Shown here one piece after another: positions 25,291 to 36,000 of a stretch of 37,976 bases of DNA (positions are counted from its first letter, which is position 1; each line of letters begins with the position of its first letter). Origin of the DNA: an uncultured Muribaculaceae bacterium (lineage in GTDB: Bacteria > Bacteroidota > Bacteroidia > Bacteroidales > Muribaculaceae); the NCBI GenBank assembly GCA_910577585.1, contig CAJTNN010000025.1, forward strand, positions 1 to 37,976, read 5' to 3'. The notes below the pieces were generated by a model. That model ran no database searches, was not told the origin of the DNA, and saw only the letters and a list, made by a program, of their open reading frames with translations. A program made the position numbers and the translations under genes.

Positions 25291-25475
25291 TAAGTATCTC
25301 TCAAAAATTAGTTTATATTTAAAAAAATTATGGAGCTATGATTCTTTTTGGTCTTTTTTGGCGCTTTTCGCCGTCTTCGTCAGTCGCTTAGCTCGCTAAG
25401 CTCCTTCCTCAGCCAACGAAAATCACTCAAAAAATCCTCAAAAATAATGCATAGCTAATTTTGGAGAGATACTTA
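25291..25475. mobile_element. 185-bp MITE-like element with 21-bp terminal inverted repeats
   Basis: The ends are inverted repeats of 21 bp with one mismatch: the left arm 25291-25311 starts TAAGTATCTCTC, and the right arm 25455-25475 ends GAGAGATACTTA. Inside are T-rich and A-rich flanks and a perfect palindrome GCTTAGC-TC-GCTAAGC (25386-25401). There is no ORF, and no target-site duplication is obvious. It could be a non-autonomous transposable element or another dispersed intergenic repeat. It ends 30 nt before the HAD gene. Confidence 0.6.
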
Positions 25476-25505
25476 AATCGTAAATCTCCTCAATCATAAT
25501 CATAA

Positions 25506-26228
25506 ATGGAAGCAGACTTCAATTATCATGGCGATGTAGTGGTGTTTGACCTCGACGACACGCTTATGCTTGAGCGTGATTACTGCCGCAGCGGATTCCG
25601 CTTGATAGCCGGCATGCTCGCAGCGCGTCACGGCGCACAGTGGCTCGGGATATCAAAACGGCTCGACACCATACTGCGCCGCAGGGGCGCCTACTTCGAT
25701 TTTCTCGAAACCCAGCTTGCCCGCGAGGCCGGACTGAGCGACGCAGCCTTGCGCAGCGAGATGCAGCAGCTTGTGGACGCTTACCGCAGCCATGTGCCCA
25801 AGCGGCTCAATCTAAGGCCCGGCGTCAGAGAGATGCTCGACGAATTGCGCCGGCGCCGCGTGGTGATGGCCATGATTACCGACGGGCGCTCAGTCACCCA
25901 GCGCGCCAAGCTGAAAGCCCTCGGCATAGAGGAATACTTTCATCCCGCCAACATTCTGATATCACAAGAGACCTCGGCCGACAAAAGCACCCCTGCCAAC
26001 TTCGAGTGCATCGTGCGCCGGTATCCCGAAGCGCGCCGCTTCCACTATGTGGCCGACAATGTGGCCAAAGACTTCCTCATGCCCAGCCTTATGGGCTGGC
26101 AGACCTGGAGGGTGCCACCGCACCACGATGAGGTGCACACCGCCATCCAGCCGGCCGACACATTCCAGCAACCGCAAAACGAGATGCACGCGTTTTCGGA
26201 TATCTTTGTGGCCGTGAAAGGGGGGTGA
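25506..26228 (+). CDS. HAD-superfamily hydrolase
   Basis: 240 aa. Motif I is FDLDDT with nucleophile D15 and acid/base D17; motif II is MITDGRS; a Lys follows before motif IV, YVADNVAKDF. A helical cap of about 80 residues lies between motifs I and II. It is probably a cytosolic phosphatase; the substrate is unknown. ATG 25506 begins 30 nt after the MITE-like element, and no standard promoter is seen between them, so the element may supply or alter the leader. Confidence 0.85.
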   Translation: MEADFNYHGDVVVFDLDDTLMLERDYCRSGFRLIAGMLAARHGAQWLGISKRLDTILRRRGAYFDFLETQLAREAGLSDAALRSEMQQLVDAYRSHVPKRLNLRPGVREMLDELRRRRVVMAMITDGRSVTQRAKLKALGIEEYFHPANILISQETSADKSTPANFECIVRRYPEARRFHYVADNVAKDFLMPSLMGWQTWRVPPHHDEVHTAIQPADTFQQPQNEMHAFSDIFVAVKGG

Positions 26229-26427
26229 TTGGGCGATTGATAAAAAAGATAGATTAGTAATTGCAATATGTAGTGAGATAATCAGATTTCCAAAGGTTTT
26301 TCAAGATATTATGTCAAAAAGAATCTTCTTGCTATCAAAAATTAAGGTAATTTCCCGAGATGAATAGAAAAATTAAAGCAAAGTATGGAAAAATGAAAGG
26401 GTGGGATGAAATTTTTCTTCGGAAAAC

Positions 26428-26459
26428 TTTGCAGATAAATTACAAATTGCTATCTTTGC
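26428..26459 (+). promoter_or_regulatory. Consensus promoter of the asparaginase gene
   Basis: TTTG (26428-26431), a 19-nt spacer and TATCTTTGC (26451-26459) form a textbook Bacteroidetes promoter. It lies inside the longest possible ORF and therefore decides the start at 26486. Confidence 0.8.
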
Positions 26460-26485
26460 AACATCAACCTAAAATCAGAGCCGAA

Positions 26486-27574
26486 ATGACCACTCCGACA
26501 CGTTCACCAATGATGCCCATGCGATGCGCCACCTCCGGGAAGCGTCATCCAAGGATACTCATAATTTACACCGGCGGCACCATCGGAATGATAGAGAATC
26601 CGGAGACCCGGGCTCTCGAGCCGTTTGACTTCAATCATTTGATTGAGAATGTGCCCAAGATCAAACTCCTCGACATCGAGATTGAGAGTGTGGAGTTTGA
26701 GAATCCGATAGACTCATCCTCAATGAATCCGGGCCACTGGCAGGATATAGCCAGAGTCATCGAGAAGCATTATGATGAGTATGATGGTTTTGTGGTGCTT
26801 CATGGCACCGACACCATGGCCTACACCTCCTCAGCCCTCAGCTTCATGCTTGAGAATCTCGACAAGCCGGTGATTATCACAGGTTCGCAGCTCCCGATCG
26901 GAGATGTGCGCACCGATGGCGAAGAGAATCTCATCACCGCCCTTCAGGTGGCCTCGGCCCGCGATGCCGACGGGCAGGCGATAGTCAGGGAGGTGGCCAT
27001 ACTGTTTGAAGACTTCCTTTGGCGCGGCAACCGTGCCACGAAGCATTCGTCCGACAACTTCTGTGCATTTTCATCCAACAACTATCCGGCGCTTGCCAGC
27101 TTCGGGCTCGGCATCAACTTCAACCGCGAAGGTCTGCTGCATCCCGAGCGCAAAGGGAAGCTCAAGGTGCACTATGAATTTGATACGAATGTCATAATGA
27201 TCGACCTCTTCCCCGGCATACAGGAGCATGTGGTGCGCCATATGCTCAACACGCCCGGCATACGGGGAATCATCCTGAAGACCTTCGGCGCCGGCAACGG
27301 TCCATCCGACCCGTGGTTTATCCAGGCCCTCAAAGAGGCCACAGCGCGCGGCGTGGTGATTGTGAACATCTCGCAATGCTCGAATGGCTCGGTCAAGCCC
27401 GAACTCTACAGCGCCGGCCTCGGCATATCGCGCTCAGGTGTGCTCTCGGGGCATGACCTCACTGCCGAAGCCTCAGTCACCAAGCTCATGCACCTGCTCG
27501 GTTGCGGCAAAAGCAACGAAGAGGTGAAGTCGCTCATGAACCGCTCGATATGCGGCGAGATGACTTGCGTCTGA
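26486..27574 (+). CDS. ansA: Type I (cytoplasmic) L-asparaginase
   Basis: 362 aa from ATG 26486. An ATG at 26360 would add 42 residues but lies upstream of the consensus promoter, so it is rejected; ATGs a few codons further in are alternatives. It hydrolyses asparagine to aspartate and ammonia. The catalytic threonines are T29 in YTGGTIG and T108 in HGTDTM. There is no signal peptide, which fits the cytoplasmic type. The stop is followed by two strong hairpins before the convergent Omp28-like gene. Confidence 0.9.
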   Translation: MTTPTRSPMMPMRCATSGKRHPRILIIYTGGTIGMIENPETRALEPFDFNHLIENVPKIKLLDIEIESVEFENPIDSSSMNPGHWQDIARVIEKHYDEYDGFVVLHGTDTMAYTSSALSFMLENLDKPVIITGSQLPIGDVRTDGEENLITALQVASARDADGQAIVREVAILFEDFLWRGNRATKHSSDNFCAFSSNNYPALASFGLGINFNREGLLHPERKGKLKVHYEFDTNVIMIDLFPGIQEHVVRHMLNTPGIRGIILKTFGAGNGPSDPWFIQALKEATARGVVIVNISQCSNGSVKPELYSAGLGISRSGVLSGHDLTAEASVTKLMHLLGCGKSNEEVKSLMNRSICGEMTCV

Positions 27575-27758
27575 CACGTGGATATGTCAAGCCAAATTTC
27601 TACAACCAAACGACGATTATAAAGATATTCATTTCCCCCCAAGCTGAGGGAAATCATTGCTTATAGATGGCCATCGGCGTCGCAGTGATTTGCGGTGGCG
27701 ATGGCGATAGAAGATAAAAAATTACTCGTTACGTTATTAAGTTAAATATGGTAGAATC

Positions 27759-27790
27759 AAATGCGGAGCGCAGTGATGCGCTCCGCATTT
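27759..27790. terminator. 13-bp hairpin after ansA
   Basis: AAATGCGGAGCGC (27759-27771) pairs perfectly with 27778-27790 around a 6-nt loop, then ATTTA. It probably ends the ansA transcript or acts from both sides. Confidence 0.7.
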
Positions 27791-27833
27791 ATTTAGGGAG
27801 GTTGTTTAGTCTAACAGCTTGAATCTACTGAAT

Positions 27834-27873
27834 AAGTTGACTCATGAAAGCTGATTCATGAGTCAACTTTTTA
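27834..27873. terminator. 14-bp hairpin between convergent genes
   Basis: AAGTTGACTCATGA (27834-27847) pairs with TCATGAGTCAACTT (27856-27869), followed by a T-run on the plus strand. On the minus strand it lies 33 nt past the Omp28-like stop, so it can end that operon. Confidence 0.75.
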
Positions 27874-27905
27874 TGGAACAATTTTCCGGGCTGCGGCGGG
27901 AGGTG

Positions 27906-29948
27906 TCAGTTCAGGAGCAGGCGATGGGTGGAGGCGGCTGCGGGGCCATCGCCTGTCAGGCGCACTATGAGGATTCCGCGGTGGTCAGTCGGAAGGAGGG
28001 TTGCAGAGTCTGAGGCATAGCCCGACGCTATCTCCAGGCCATCGATGGTGATGACTGAATAGCGGGTGCCTGCCGGAGCCTCGATGCGTATGACGCCGTC
28101 GGAAGCACTTACGGAATGGTGTGCAGCCGCAGAGTCCTCAATCATATCCACACCACTCGGCGTATAGGCCGAAGCCGGCATTATGTCGGAAGCCACTATA
28201 GAGGCCGTCTCATCGTCAATGACAAGGAGAATCACCTCAGTCTTATCAGGGTTGGACACAGTGGCAGGCATCTCAAACGAGAGGGTGAATTCCTGTGCCA
28301 CATCTGACTGCCACTCCTTCGGCAACTCCTCGCCATAGAACCCCGGGAATATGCCGCGGGCCACATGCTGGTAGGTCATAAGCGGCGCCGGTATGGTCGA
28401 CATACCCAATTCACCCCCCTTGAGATATGGAGCGAGATAGGGGAGGAGGAAGCTGCCATGCAGGTCGGCCGCCTGCTGCTCAGAGCAGTTGGCGTAATAG
28501 TTGGCCTGGTTGTAGCCCGAATCATGTCCCACGACATCATTCTCCACCACCACCAGAGCTGCGCTCAGTGCACGGTTAGATGAATTATAGCCATTGCGCA
28601 CATTGAATTTTACATCCACACTCTTTCCCGCAAGATCCTCGGCTGAAGAATACGGGGGGAGATCCACACTCAATATGCGGGCATCATTATAGGAGCGTTC
28701 AGTCATCAGCTTCTGCACTTCCGTGGCATACGAAGGGTCGAGCCCGCGTGTGGCACGGTTGAACATAGCCCCCGGCAGCGCCGCAGTGCCGTTGAGCGCG
28801 CTGAAGAGTGTCAGATACTCCTCGACCCCCTGGCTCATCGGATCATAATAACCCTGATAGCCATGAATGGCGATAGCGATAGCCTTACCCTCAGAGTCAG
28901 AGCCGGGATACGTATCGAGATAATATGCCAGCGAGGCAGTGCCGCGCGGACAGAACACGCAGCCGGTGGCAGTGGCCTCTTCGATTACCACATTTGCCGG
29001 ATAGGTAGAGCCAGGTGTGGCCAGAGAACCAGTCAGGATTGTGGGGAGCGCACCATCGAACCTCGGTGTCAGCGTCACGCGATAGCTTACGGGGGTGTCA
29101 TCCTTCAGCGTCACCGCATTCTCGAAGATGATGCGCTGCATGACCATGATGTTGCTGGTGGGGCTGCCGAAGGTCTTCTTGAATTCCTTGGTTTCCGCCA
29201 GCTCGCCGTCAAGCTCGAGAGTCACATCCACATAATCGCACACCACCGGAGCCTTCAGACCGATATTGATATCGATATTTTCAGGCACATCGAGCTGCGC
29301 CACATCGGTAGTGTAGTCAGTGACATCCATTATATACTGCCCCATGCGCAGGTCGGTGAATCCGGTCAGACCCACATTGCTGCCGCTGACGACAAACGCA
29401 ATGCGTATCTTCCGGTCTTTATGGCCATTGATGGGGGCTACGAGTTTCTTGGAGGTCAGATAAGTCGAAGCCGAGCCACGCACGCTCGACTCAAGAGCTA
29501 CCTCCGAGAAATCCTCTTTGGCTGTGCCCCCCTCCGAGACGAGGATGCGGAATGTATTCAACCCCACACCGAAATCCTGTCCCTTATTGGCGAAAGCGCA
29601 CGCCGTGAAGAGGAGCGCCGCATTGTCGTAGGGCACGCTGATGAGGGGAGATATCAGCCACTGGTCGGCCTCGGCGCCATCTTCAAACTCAGTGTTGGCC
29701 ATGGCCAGCATCTGGTCGCCATAGCTGAGCAGCGTGAAGAATGGCCCCGAGCCATCCGCATTGAAATATGTGGCAGCCGCCTCGGTGGGGATGGCGCCGT
29801 TGCCGAGAGTTAGCCAATCGGCCGACGGATAATCGGAGTCCTGGCCCATATCCCAGAAATTCTCGGCGAAGAAGTCGGTGGTCTGCAGTGCGCAGAGCGC
29901 TTGCAGCCATCCGGCAATCGCGATAAGAGTGATAAAGAGTCGTTTCAT
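27906..29948 (-). CDS. Secreted Omp28-type protein with thioredoxin-like CxxC
   Basis: 680 aa with a signal peptide of about 20 residues. The N-terminal third looks like a cleaved-adhesin-type beta domain (FAENFWDMG, ADQWLISPLI). The middle contains an Omp28/thioredoxin-like domain with C330-VF-C333 in the segment TGCVFCPRG. The C-terminal 60 residues (beginning near VIRIEAPAGTRYSVITIDG) look like a beta-rich secretion or sorting tail of the T9SS kind, though weakly. It is probably surface-exposed or periplasmic; its exact role is unknown. It lies 94 nt after the A2M gene, separated by a strong hairpin. Confidence 0.75.
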   Translation of the reverse strand: MKRLFITLIAIAGWLQALCALQTTDFFAENFWDMGQDSDYPSADWLTLGNGAIPTEAAATYFNADGSGPFFTLLSYGDQMLAMANTEFEDGAEADQWLISPLISVPYDNAALLFTACAFANKGQDFGVGLNTFRILVSEGGTAKEDFSEVALESSVRGSASTYLTSKKLVAPINGHKDRKIRIAFVVSGSNVGLTGFTDLRMGQYIMDVTDYTTDVAQLDVPENIDINIGLKAPVVCDYVDVTLELDGELAETKEFKKTFGSPTSNIMVMQRIIFENAVTLKDDTPVSYRVTLTPRFDGALPTILTGSLATPGSTYPANVVIEEATATGCVFCPRGTASLAYYLDTYPGSDSEGKAIAIAIHGYQGYYDPMSQGVEEYLTLFSALNGTAALPGAMFNRATRGLDPSYATEVQKLMTERSYNDARILSVDLPPYSSAEDLAGKSVDVKFNVRNGYNSSNRALSAALVVVENDVVGHDSGYNQANYYANCSEQQAADLHGSFLLPYLAPYLKGGELGMSTIPAPLMTYQHVARGIFPGFYGEELPKEWQSDVAQEFTLSFEMPATVSNPDKTEVILLVIDDETASIVASDIMPASAYTPSGVDMIEDSAAAHHSVSASDGVIRIEAPAGTRYSVITIDGLEIASGYASDSATLLPTDHRGILIVRLTGDGPAAASTHRLLLN

Positions 29949-29984
29949 ATATTAGCTATTTAGTAAATATTTTTCCGGCTTAAT

Positions 29985-30010
29985 GATGAAGTGGTTGAAA
30001 CTGCTTCATC
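29985..30010. repeat. GATGAAG palindrome before the Omp28-like gene
   Basis: GATGAAG (29985-29991) and CTTCATC (30004-30010) flank GTT..AAC. It is a degenerate relative of the GAAGTCGTTTAAAC palindromes, in the leader of the Omp28-like gene. Confidence 0.45.
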
Positions 30011-30018
30011 GGTCGAGA

Positions 30019-30052
30019 GGTGGATTGAGGGTAACGCAACCCTCAATCCACC
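30019..30052 (-). terminator. Hairpin overlapping the A2M stop codon
   Basis: GGTGGATTGAGGGT (30019-30032) pairs with 30039-30052 around a 6-nt loop. The stop codon of the A2M gene lies within the 30039-30052 arm. The 14-bp stem probably terminates or attenuates transcription between the A2M and Omp28-like genes. Confidence 0.7.
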
Positions 30053-33000
30053 TTGACCACGCATCCGGCTGAATGGGCCGTGATGAGCGGATAATACTGC
30101 GACTGGGCGGTGGCAATACCCGTGGAGTAATCGCCATCGCGGTCGGCAAAGACATCATAGGTGATGATGAACTTACCCTTCGGCAGACGCGTCAGGTAGA
30201 GGTTGGTGGCCGAAGTGCGGGTCTCACGCAGAATCCATAGACCATTCTGCACCTCATACTCGGTCAGTTGGTCGGCCGGCTGCATGCACCCCCCGCGAGA
30301 GTCGCGAATCAGGATATAATCCATGTCGCGGTCAGCCTCGAGAGTGAGAGTCACGCGGATGCGGTCGCCCTTCTTGAAATGAGTCGATGCCTTCAGCGCC
30401 TTCTCACCGGCCGGCGTAGACTCTATCGGCAGCAGGCTCTTGGTGATTTTAAGCTGTGGCACACTCTGAGCCTTCACCTCCATCACCGGCGCCACATACT
30501 GACGCAGCACACCGCCCCAGGCCGGCACCTTACCATTGCGCACCACACGGAGCACGCGTCCGGAAGCCATCTCCGGAGTCAGATCCAGGAAGAGATTGCC
30601 CGTAAGCGACTCAGCCGATTGCGGCAGCCGGAGCTCAGCATCATCAAGATAGATGCGCGGCATCGACATCGCCTCATCCGAATTCCAACCCAGGTCAGAG
30701 CCTAACACCGCATTTACAGTGGCAGTAGCCGCCGCGGGGGTCATATCAAGATTCCAGTCCTCGGTCTGGCGCGAGAGCACCAGATACTGACACATCTTCA
30801 TGATAGCCTCATCCCCGGGCAGCACCTCATTGAACGCCGTGATGCAGAGCGCCGTCGTCACCATCGGAGGCAGCGAGAAGAATCCATTATCCAGACGGTC
30901 GAACCACATCCCCTTGTCCGGCTTATACGAAGCGAATTCCCTGACAGAATTCAATATCTCGCGAGCCAGAGTCGCATTCCCTTCGCGCATTGCCATTCTT
31001 GCAGCCTTAGCCTTGGCGCCGATTGACATATCGCGCCACTCCTTGGGCAGGCGTCGCACCATATCGTCATGCATGGCGCGCAGTCCGGCCGGGAGCGCGG
31101 CATCAGTCAGTGTAGAGCGCGTGAGGAAGTAACTGATTTCAGTGTCAAGCGGATATGTGGTCTTATACTTATCTACAGTCAGACGGTAATCCTCCGCAAT
31201 CTTCGCATCGGTATATTTCAATCCGTCGGCTATCATCGACTTCAACTTCGACGATTCCGGCATATATCCTGCATCCTTCATCATTGCCGCCGCATTCACT
31301 ACATTCAGAGATATCCAGAGGCTTGACTCCATTTTCGGCATCCAGCACCATCCGCCATCAGCCATGCGGTTTTTATCCAGGCGGTCGATGATATCATTGA
31401 TAGCTTTATCAGCCTCACTCTCTGACAGAAGCGACTGCAGACCCTGCATCCGCTCAGACTCAGACTTCGCGTTATTTACCCATGGCGTAGAGTTGAGTGC
31501 GGCAATCTTGAGCGACTCATTCTTCTCAAGCGGCGATGTCAGCAGCGAATCAGCCTCACTACCGGCATAGAGTGATTTGAGAGCCTCGCGCACCTGCGGA
31601 TAACGCTTCAGCAGTCCGGTCGAAACACTGTTGGCATATAGCGAGTTGAGAAGCGACAGAGTCGATTCGCTATCAGAATTGATGAGCCCCGAGAGACTCG
31701 TCAGCACATACCATGCAGGATTAGCGCAATAGTTCAGGGTCACCTTATCATCCTTATCCATATGCGGAAGACGGACGCTCAGGTCCAGGTCAGAGGGGGT
31801 GAGATAGAAAGTGGTGGATTCCATCACCGGCTGCGAAGAGGGGAGCACCGGGAAGAGGTCTTGTTCGCCATCAGAGTTGCCGTCGGCCGAAGCCACCGAG
31901 CGCACACCGAGCGCAGTCACCTCATCTGGCACATCGAAGCACACGCTGACCACACCATTCGCCATAGCCTCAAGAGCAAGACCATCTGCCACCTTTGACG
32001 ACGCGATGACTTTGCCATCGGCCGGATTGAAGATTTCGATAGTGGCTGCGGCAGCCACCGGGTGGTCAGAGTTATTGAATACAGTGGCCGACACAGTAGC
32101 CTTATCCCCTGTCAGCAGGAAGCGCGGCATAAGCGTCGACACCATGATGCTCTTTGATGCAGTGGTCTCGAGCGAGCTCTTGGCCACATTCATATCCTTG
32201 TCGTAGGCCAGGAGTTGCAGAGCCCATGTGGTGTTGAAATCAGGCACAGTGAATGTGATGTCGAGATTACCCTCGGCATCGGTGGTAAGGTCAGGGCGGA
32301 AGAGGGCCAGCGGCATAGAGCTCGGACGCAGCTGCGGCATATCGGCAGATGAGTCGGCCGAGCCGTTATTTCCGGCGTCAGCACCATCCTCATCCTCAGC
32401 GCTCTCCACGGCAGATTCCTCAAGCATTACGGAATCCTCGGCTGCCGACTTATACGACACTTCATTCGCAACCATGACTCCGGGGACTGCACCGGTGGTC
32501 ATCTTGCGACTGGTTGAGGCAAAGACCATCCGGCTACGCATCGGTGAACCGAATAGGTCGTAGCCCCAGAGATTCCATTCGGGCGAGAAGGGGAGCGCAC
32601 ATTGCGACGCCCCATTTCCGCTACGGATGACCGGAGAGGCGCTGATATATTCGGTGTTGGGTGAGGTCTGATTGATTCTGCCCGCAAAAGAATATGAGAG
32701 CAGCCGCTTCAGATACATATCCCACGAGAAGGGAGTTATGGCGTTCAGAGCCGCGTCAGAGAGCACCGCCAGCGACGGGGTGTAAGCCGAAGGTGTATCA
32801 TCGAGCGACACGATAAATCGCCATGACTCCTGGCTGCCGGGAGTGATTCGGTCGCGGAAACTGATGGTCTTGATGTTGAGTTTGGTCAATTCAGATGCCG
32901 GGCGCACCTCAATCTGCTTTGTGATTTGCTGCAGATTATGGTTGGCGAAGAGGTTGATGCGCATGCGGTCGCCGGTCCGGGGCACTTTGCATGAGAGACT

Positions 33001-36000
33001 CACATTCTGAGCCGAGGCCTTGATCCATCCCTCCTTTACGACTTTTTCGCGGTCAGAAATCTGATAGAATATGCGGCTTGACGGGAAGCTGCTGCCGAAG
33101 GTCACCGGTATTGATGAATCTGCATCGGCCGAAGCATAATATGTAGACTGCGGCACCCATAGAGCAGTCTCCTCAGGAGGGGTGCGGTCAGAATCACGCC
33201 AGATGATGATGCGGGAGCTCACCGAATCGGGAATCCACTGCGCCTCACCCGACGGAAGGTATTCTTTGCGCCCCTCGGCGAGAGTGGCACGCAATTGATA
33301 AGTATCCGAAGGTAAGTTGGCCGACTTCAGAGCCAGGAGCGGCGAGCTGAAGCTCCCGGCGGCCACGCTCTTACCCTTGGAGTCAGTGAGGGTGTAGGAA
33401 ATCTCTTTGCTCACGTTCTGGCCGAGTATGTCTTCTACATTAACCTTGATGACAATGGTGTCGGAGTCAGCCTTGATAGTCTGGTCGGAGGCGGATAATT
33501 GGAATCCCTCACCCACGGAAAATCTGCGCGGATTGCTCTCAACACTCTCGCCTGACTCAGATGTAGAGCGGGCAGAGATAGAGAACCAGCCCCCGTCATA
33601 TCCATCCGCAATCACCTTCTCCAGACCGAGAGGGAGCGAGAATCGGCCGGATGCGTCGGTAGCGACAGTGTGCGAGAACTCATCGGCAAGCTCGGTGGCG
33701 GGTGCACTGCGCCACCACCACCAGACGGGGTTATACTTGATGGAAATCGTCACATCCTGATTAGCCAGCGGCATACCTGAATAGGTGTTCACCGAGCCCG
33801 AAAGGTTTAATTCGGCACCCTGCATCTGGGGCTCATCAATCTTGACATAGAAAGTTGGCGCCTTGTAATCGGCCACCTCAATCGAGGCGTAGCCAATATA
33901 CTTCTGACTGGCATTTTCAGAGCTATCTGCGAGCGATGCCTGCAGAGTGAAGCTCCCGGTCAAGCCATCGGCAGGAATCTGCAACGACGCGTTGGCGCGG
34001 CTAAGCCGGTCGGTGGTGAGCAGGCAACTGTCGCACACCTGACGGTTGGCGTCAAGCAGGTCGACGCGCAGGTTGCAGTCGGGCACCATGCTGAGGCGGT
34101 TGAGCGAATCGCGTTGGCAGAGCACTACAGCAAACTCCACCTTATCACCCGGATGGAACAGAGCCAGATCCGTAAGGATTGTGGCCGACATGACGGTTGC
34201 TTCATGGTGTGGGGAATAGTAATAGTTGTATACGGTGCGGTTGATGACGTTGTCGCCCGAAGAGACTGTGCATTCGAAATTGTTGAAAGGTATTATGGCC
34301 GAGCCATCGGCGCCGGTGGTGACATCCGTCTGTCGGGGTGTCTTTGAACTCCGGTTGGAATTGCCCGCATGAATCCGCGCCCCTTTCACAGGTGCACCGG
34401 TGGCCGCGTCAATCACGAAGATACGCGTATTCTTTTCATCCACCGCAGTAGTGAATGTAGTGATATCAGCCACGCATATCACATCGGCCGCATCATCGAG
34501 CATCGAGGCGAAGATATCCTCCATCTTATCAGAGGCCGAGGCCACTACGGCATAGAAACCCGGTTTCAGAGAGGGTAGCGCGAGTTTGCCCGATCTCTTG
34601 AAGGGGATGGAATCAGAGCACGATGCGATGCCCAGGGATATGGGCAGAGATGTTTTCGGAAGGTTTCTCACCTTGCGTTGGTCGTATGAACCCGACGAGA
34701 ACGTCCGGCTCACCGGCACCAGCAGGATATGGGCCTCATTGATATTGGATAGTGTATAGTCTACCGCATCCACAGGCTCTGTCATGAGTTGCGAGGGAAT
34801 CTTGACATTCATTGTGGGATTGGTGATAACTGAGAGCATATCGCGCAGACATCCGGCCGCAGGCGAGTCAGGATACCTCTTCAGGGCTGCCTGGATCATA
34901 TTATATTTCCGACGGTTAGCCTCAACCTCATCACTGTTCTCACATCCTTGATAGAGTGTAAAGACCAATACTTCGGGATGCAGCGGATGATCCAGGGGAT
35001 ATATGTCTATAAGCTGACGAGCATAGTCTTGTCGCGAGTCGGTAGGGAGAATCTGCAGCCGCTTCAAGCGCGCCATCATCAAGCGGCGCGCAGCGTCAGA
35101 TCCGGCAGGAGTGGAGTCGGGGTAAGAATCTATCAGCATATTGATAAGATTCAGCCGGGTTAGCTGCTGTGCGGATGTGGAGTGGTCGGCTACAGTCTCT
35201 TCATTCACCGGCTTGACCTGCGCATTGCCCGGGCTTTCCGGTAGAATAAAGGGTATAGGAGCTTTCGTGTCGGATGCATCGTTGTAGTCAGCGCCCATCA
35301 GATCAAGTATGCTGATTGACTGATAGATGGCGAAGTCATAGAGCGACATGCCTATATCGGAGTAAGTCTCAGCCGACTCCACGAGTGGCGCCACGGCCTC
35401 AATCGGAGTGTCGATAAGTTCATTCTTCGTACGCAGAGCCTCGGTCAGAAGCTGATTGATGCGTTTGCGGAATTGCAGTCCGCTCCAGAGGGTCGGGTCG
35501 GCTGACGGTTCTTCATCCGGAAGAGTGCGGCGGTCATACGTATATCTGTTGGCGGCATACATCTCAGCCAGCATGCGCCCCTCGAGCAGGCGGGCCAATG
35601 AAGAGTATGGAGCCGGCAGCTCAGTGGCGAGTTGCTGAAAACGGGCGATATCCTCGCCCACGCTATCGCGGCTCACAAGCGTGGAGGCCACAGAGAGTTG
35701 CATCGCCGCGCGCAGCGCCGTCACCGGCTGCTTCCGGGCGATGGCGCGCGCATAGATTTTGCGGGCATCAGCGCTCACTGTCTGAGGATATGCGAAGTCG
35801 GGGGTGGCAAGCCCAGGGGCGCTTGCATCCTTAAGGTCGGCGCTTGCCTTGACAAGGTCGAAACTTACGCGCCGTGAGAGGGAGGAATCCATGGCAGCGG
35901 GAGTTTGAGAGATACGGTTATGCTCAAGCCGGGGCGTCACGTGATTCTGTGGCCCGGCCGAAGCGCTGAAAGATAAAGCTAATAAAAAGAAAAAAAAGGG

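Noticed and set aside
28863..29813. 316-codon plus-strand ORF opposite the Omp28-like gene
   Set aside because: There is no signal or domain, and the minus-strand frame has a signal peptide and CxxC domain.
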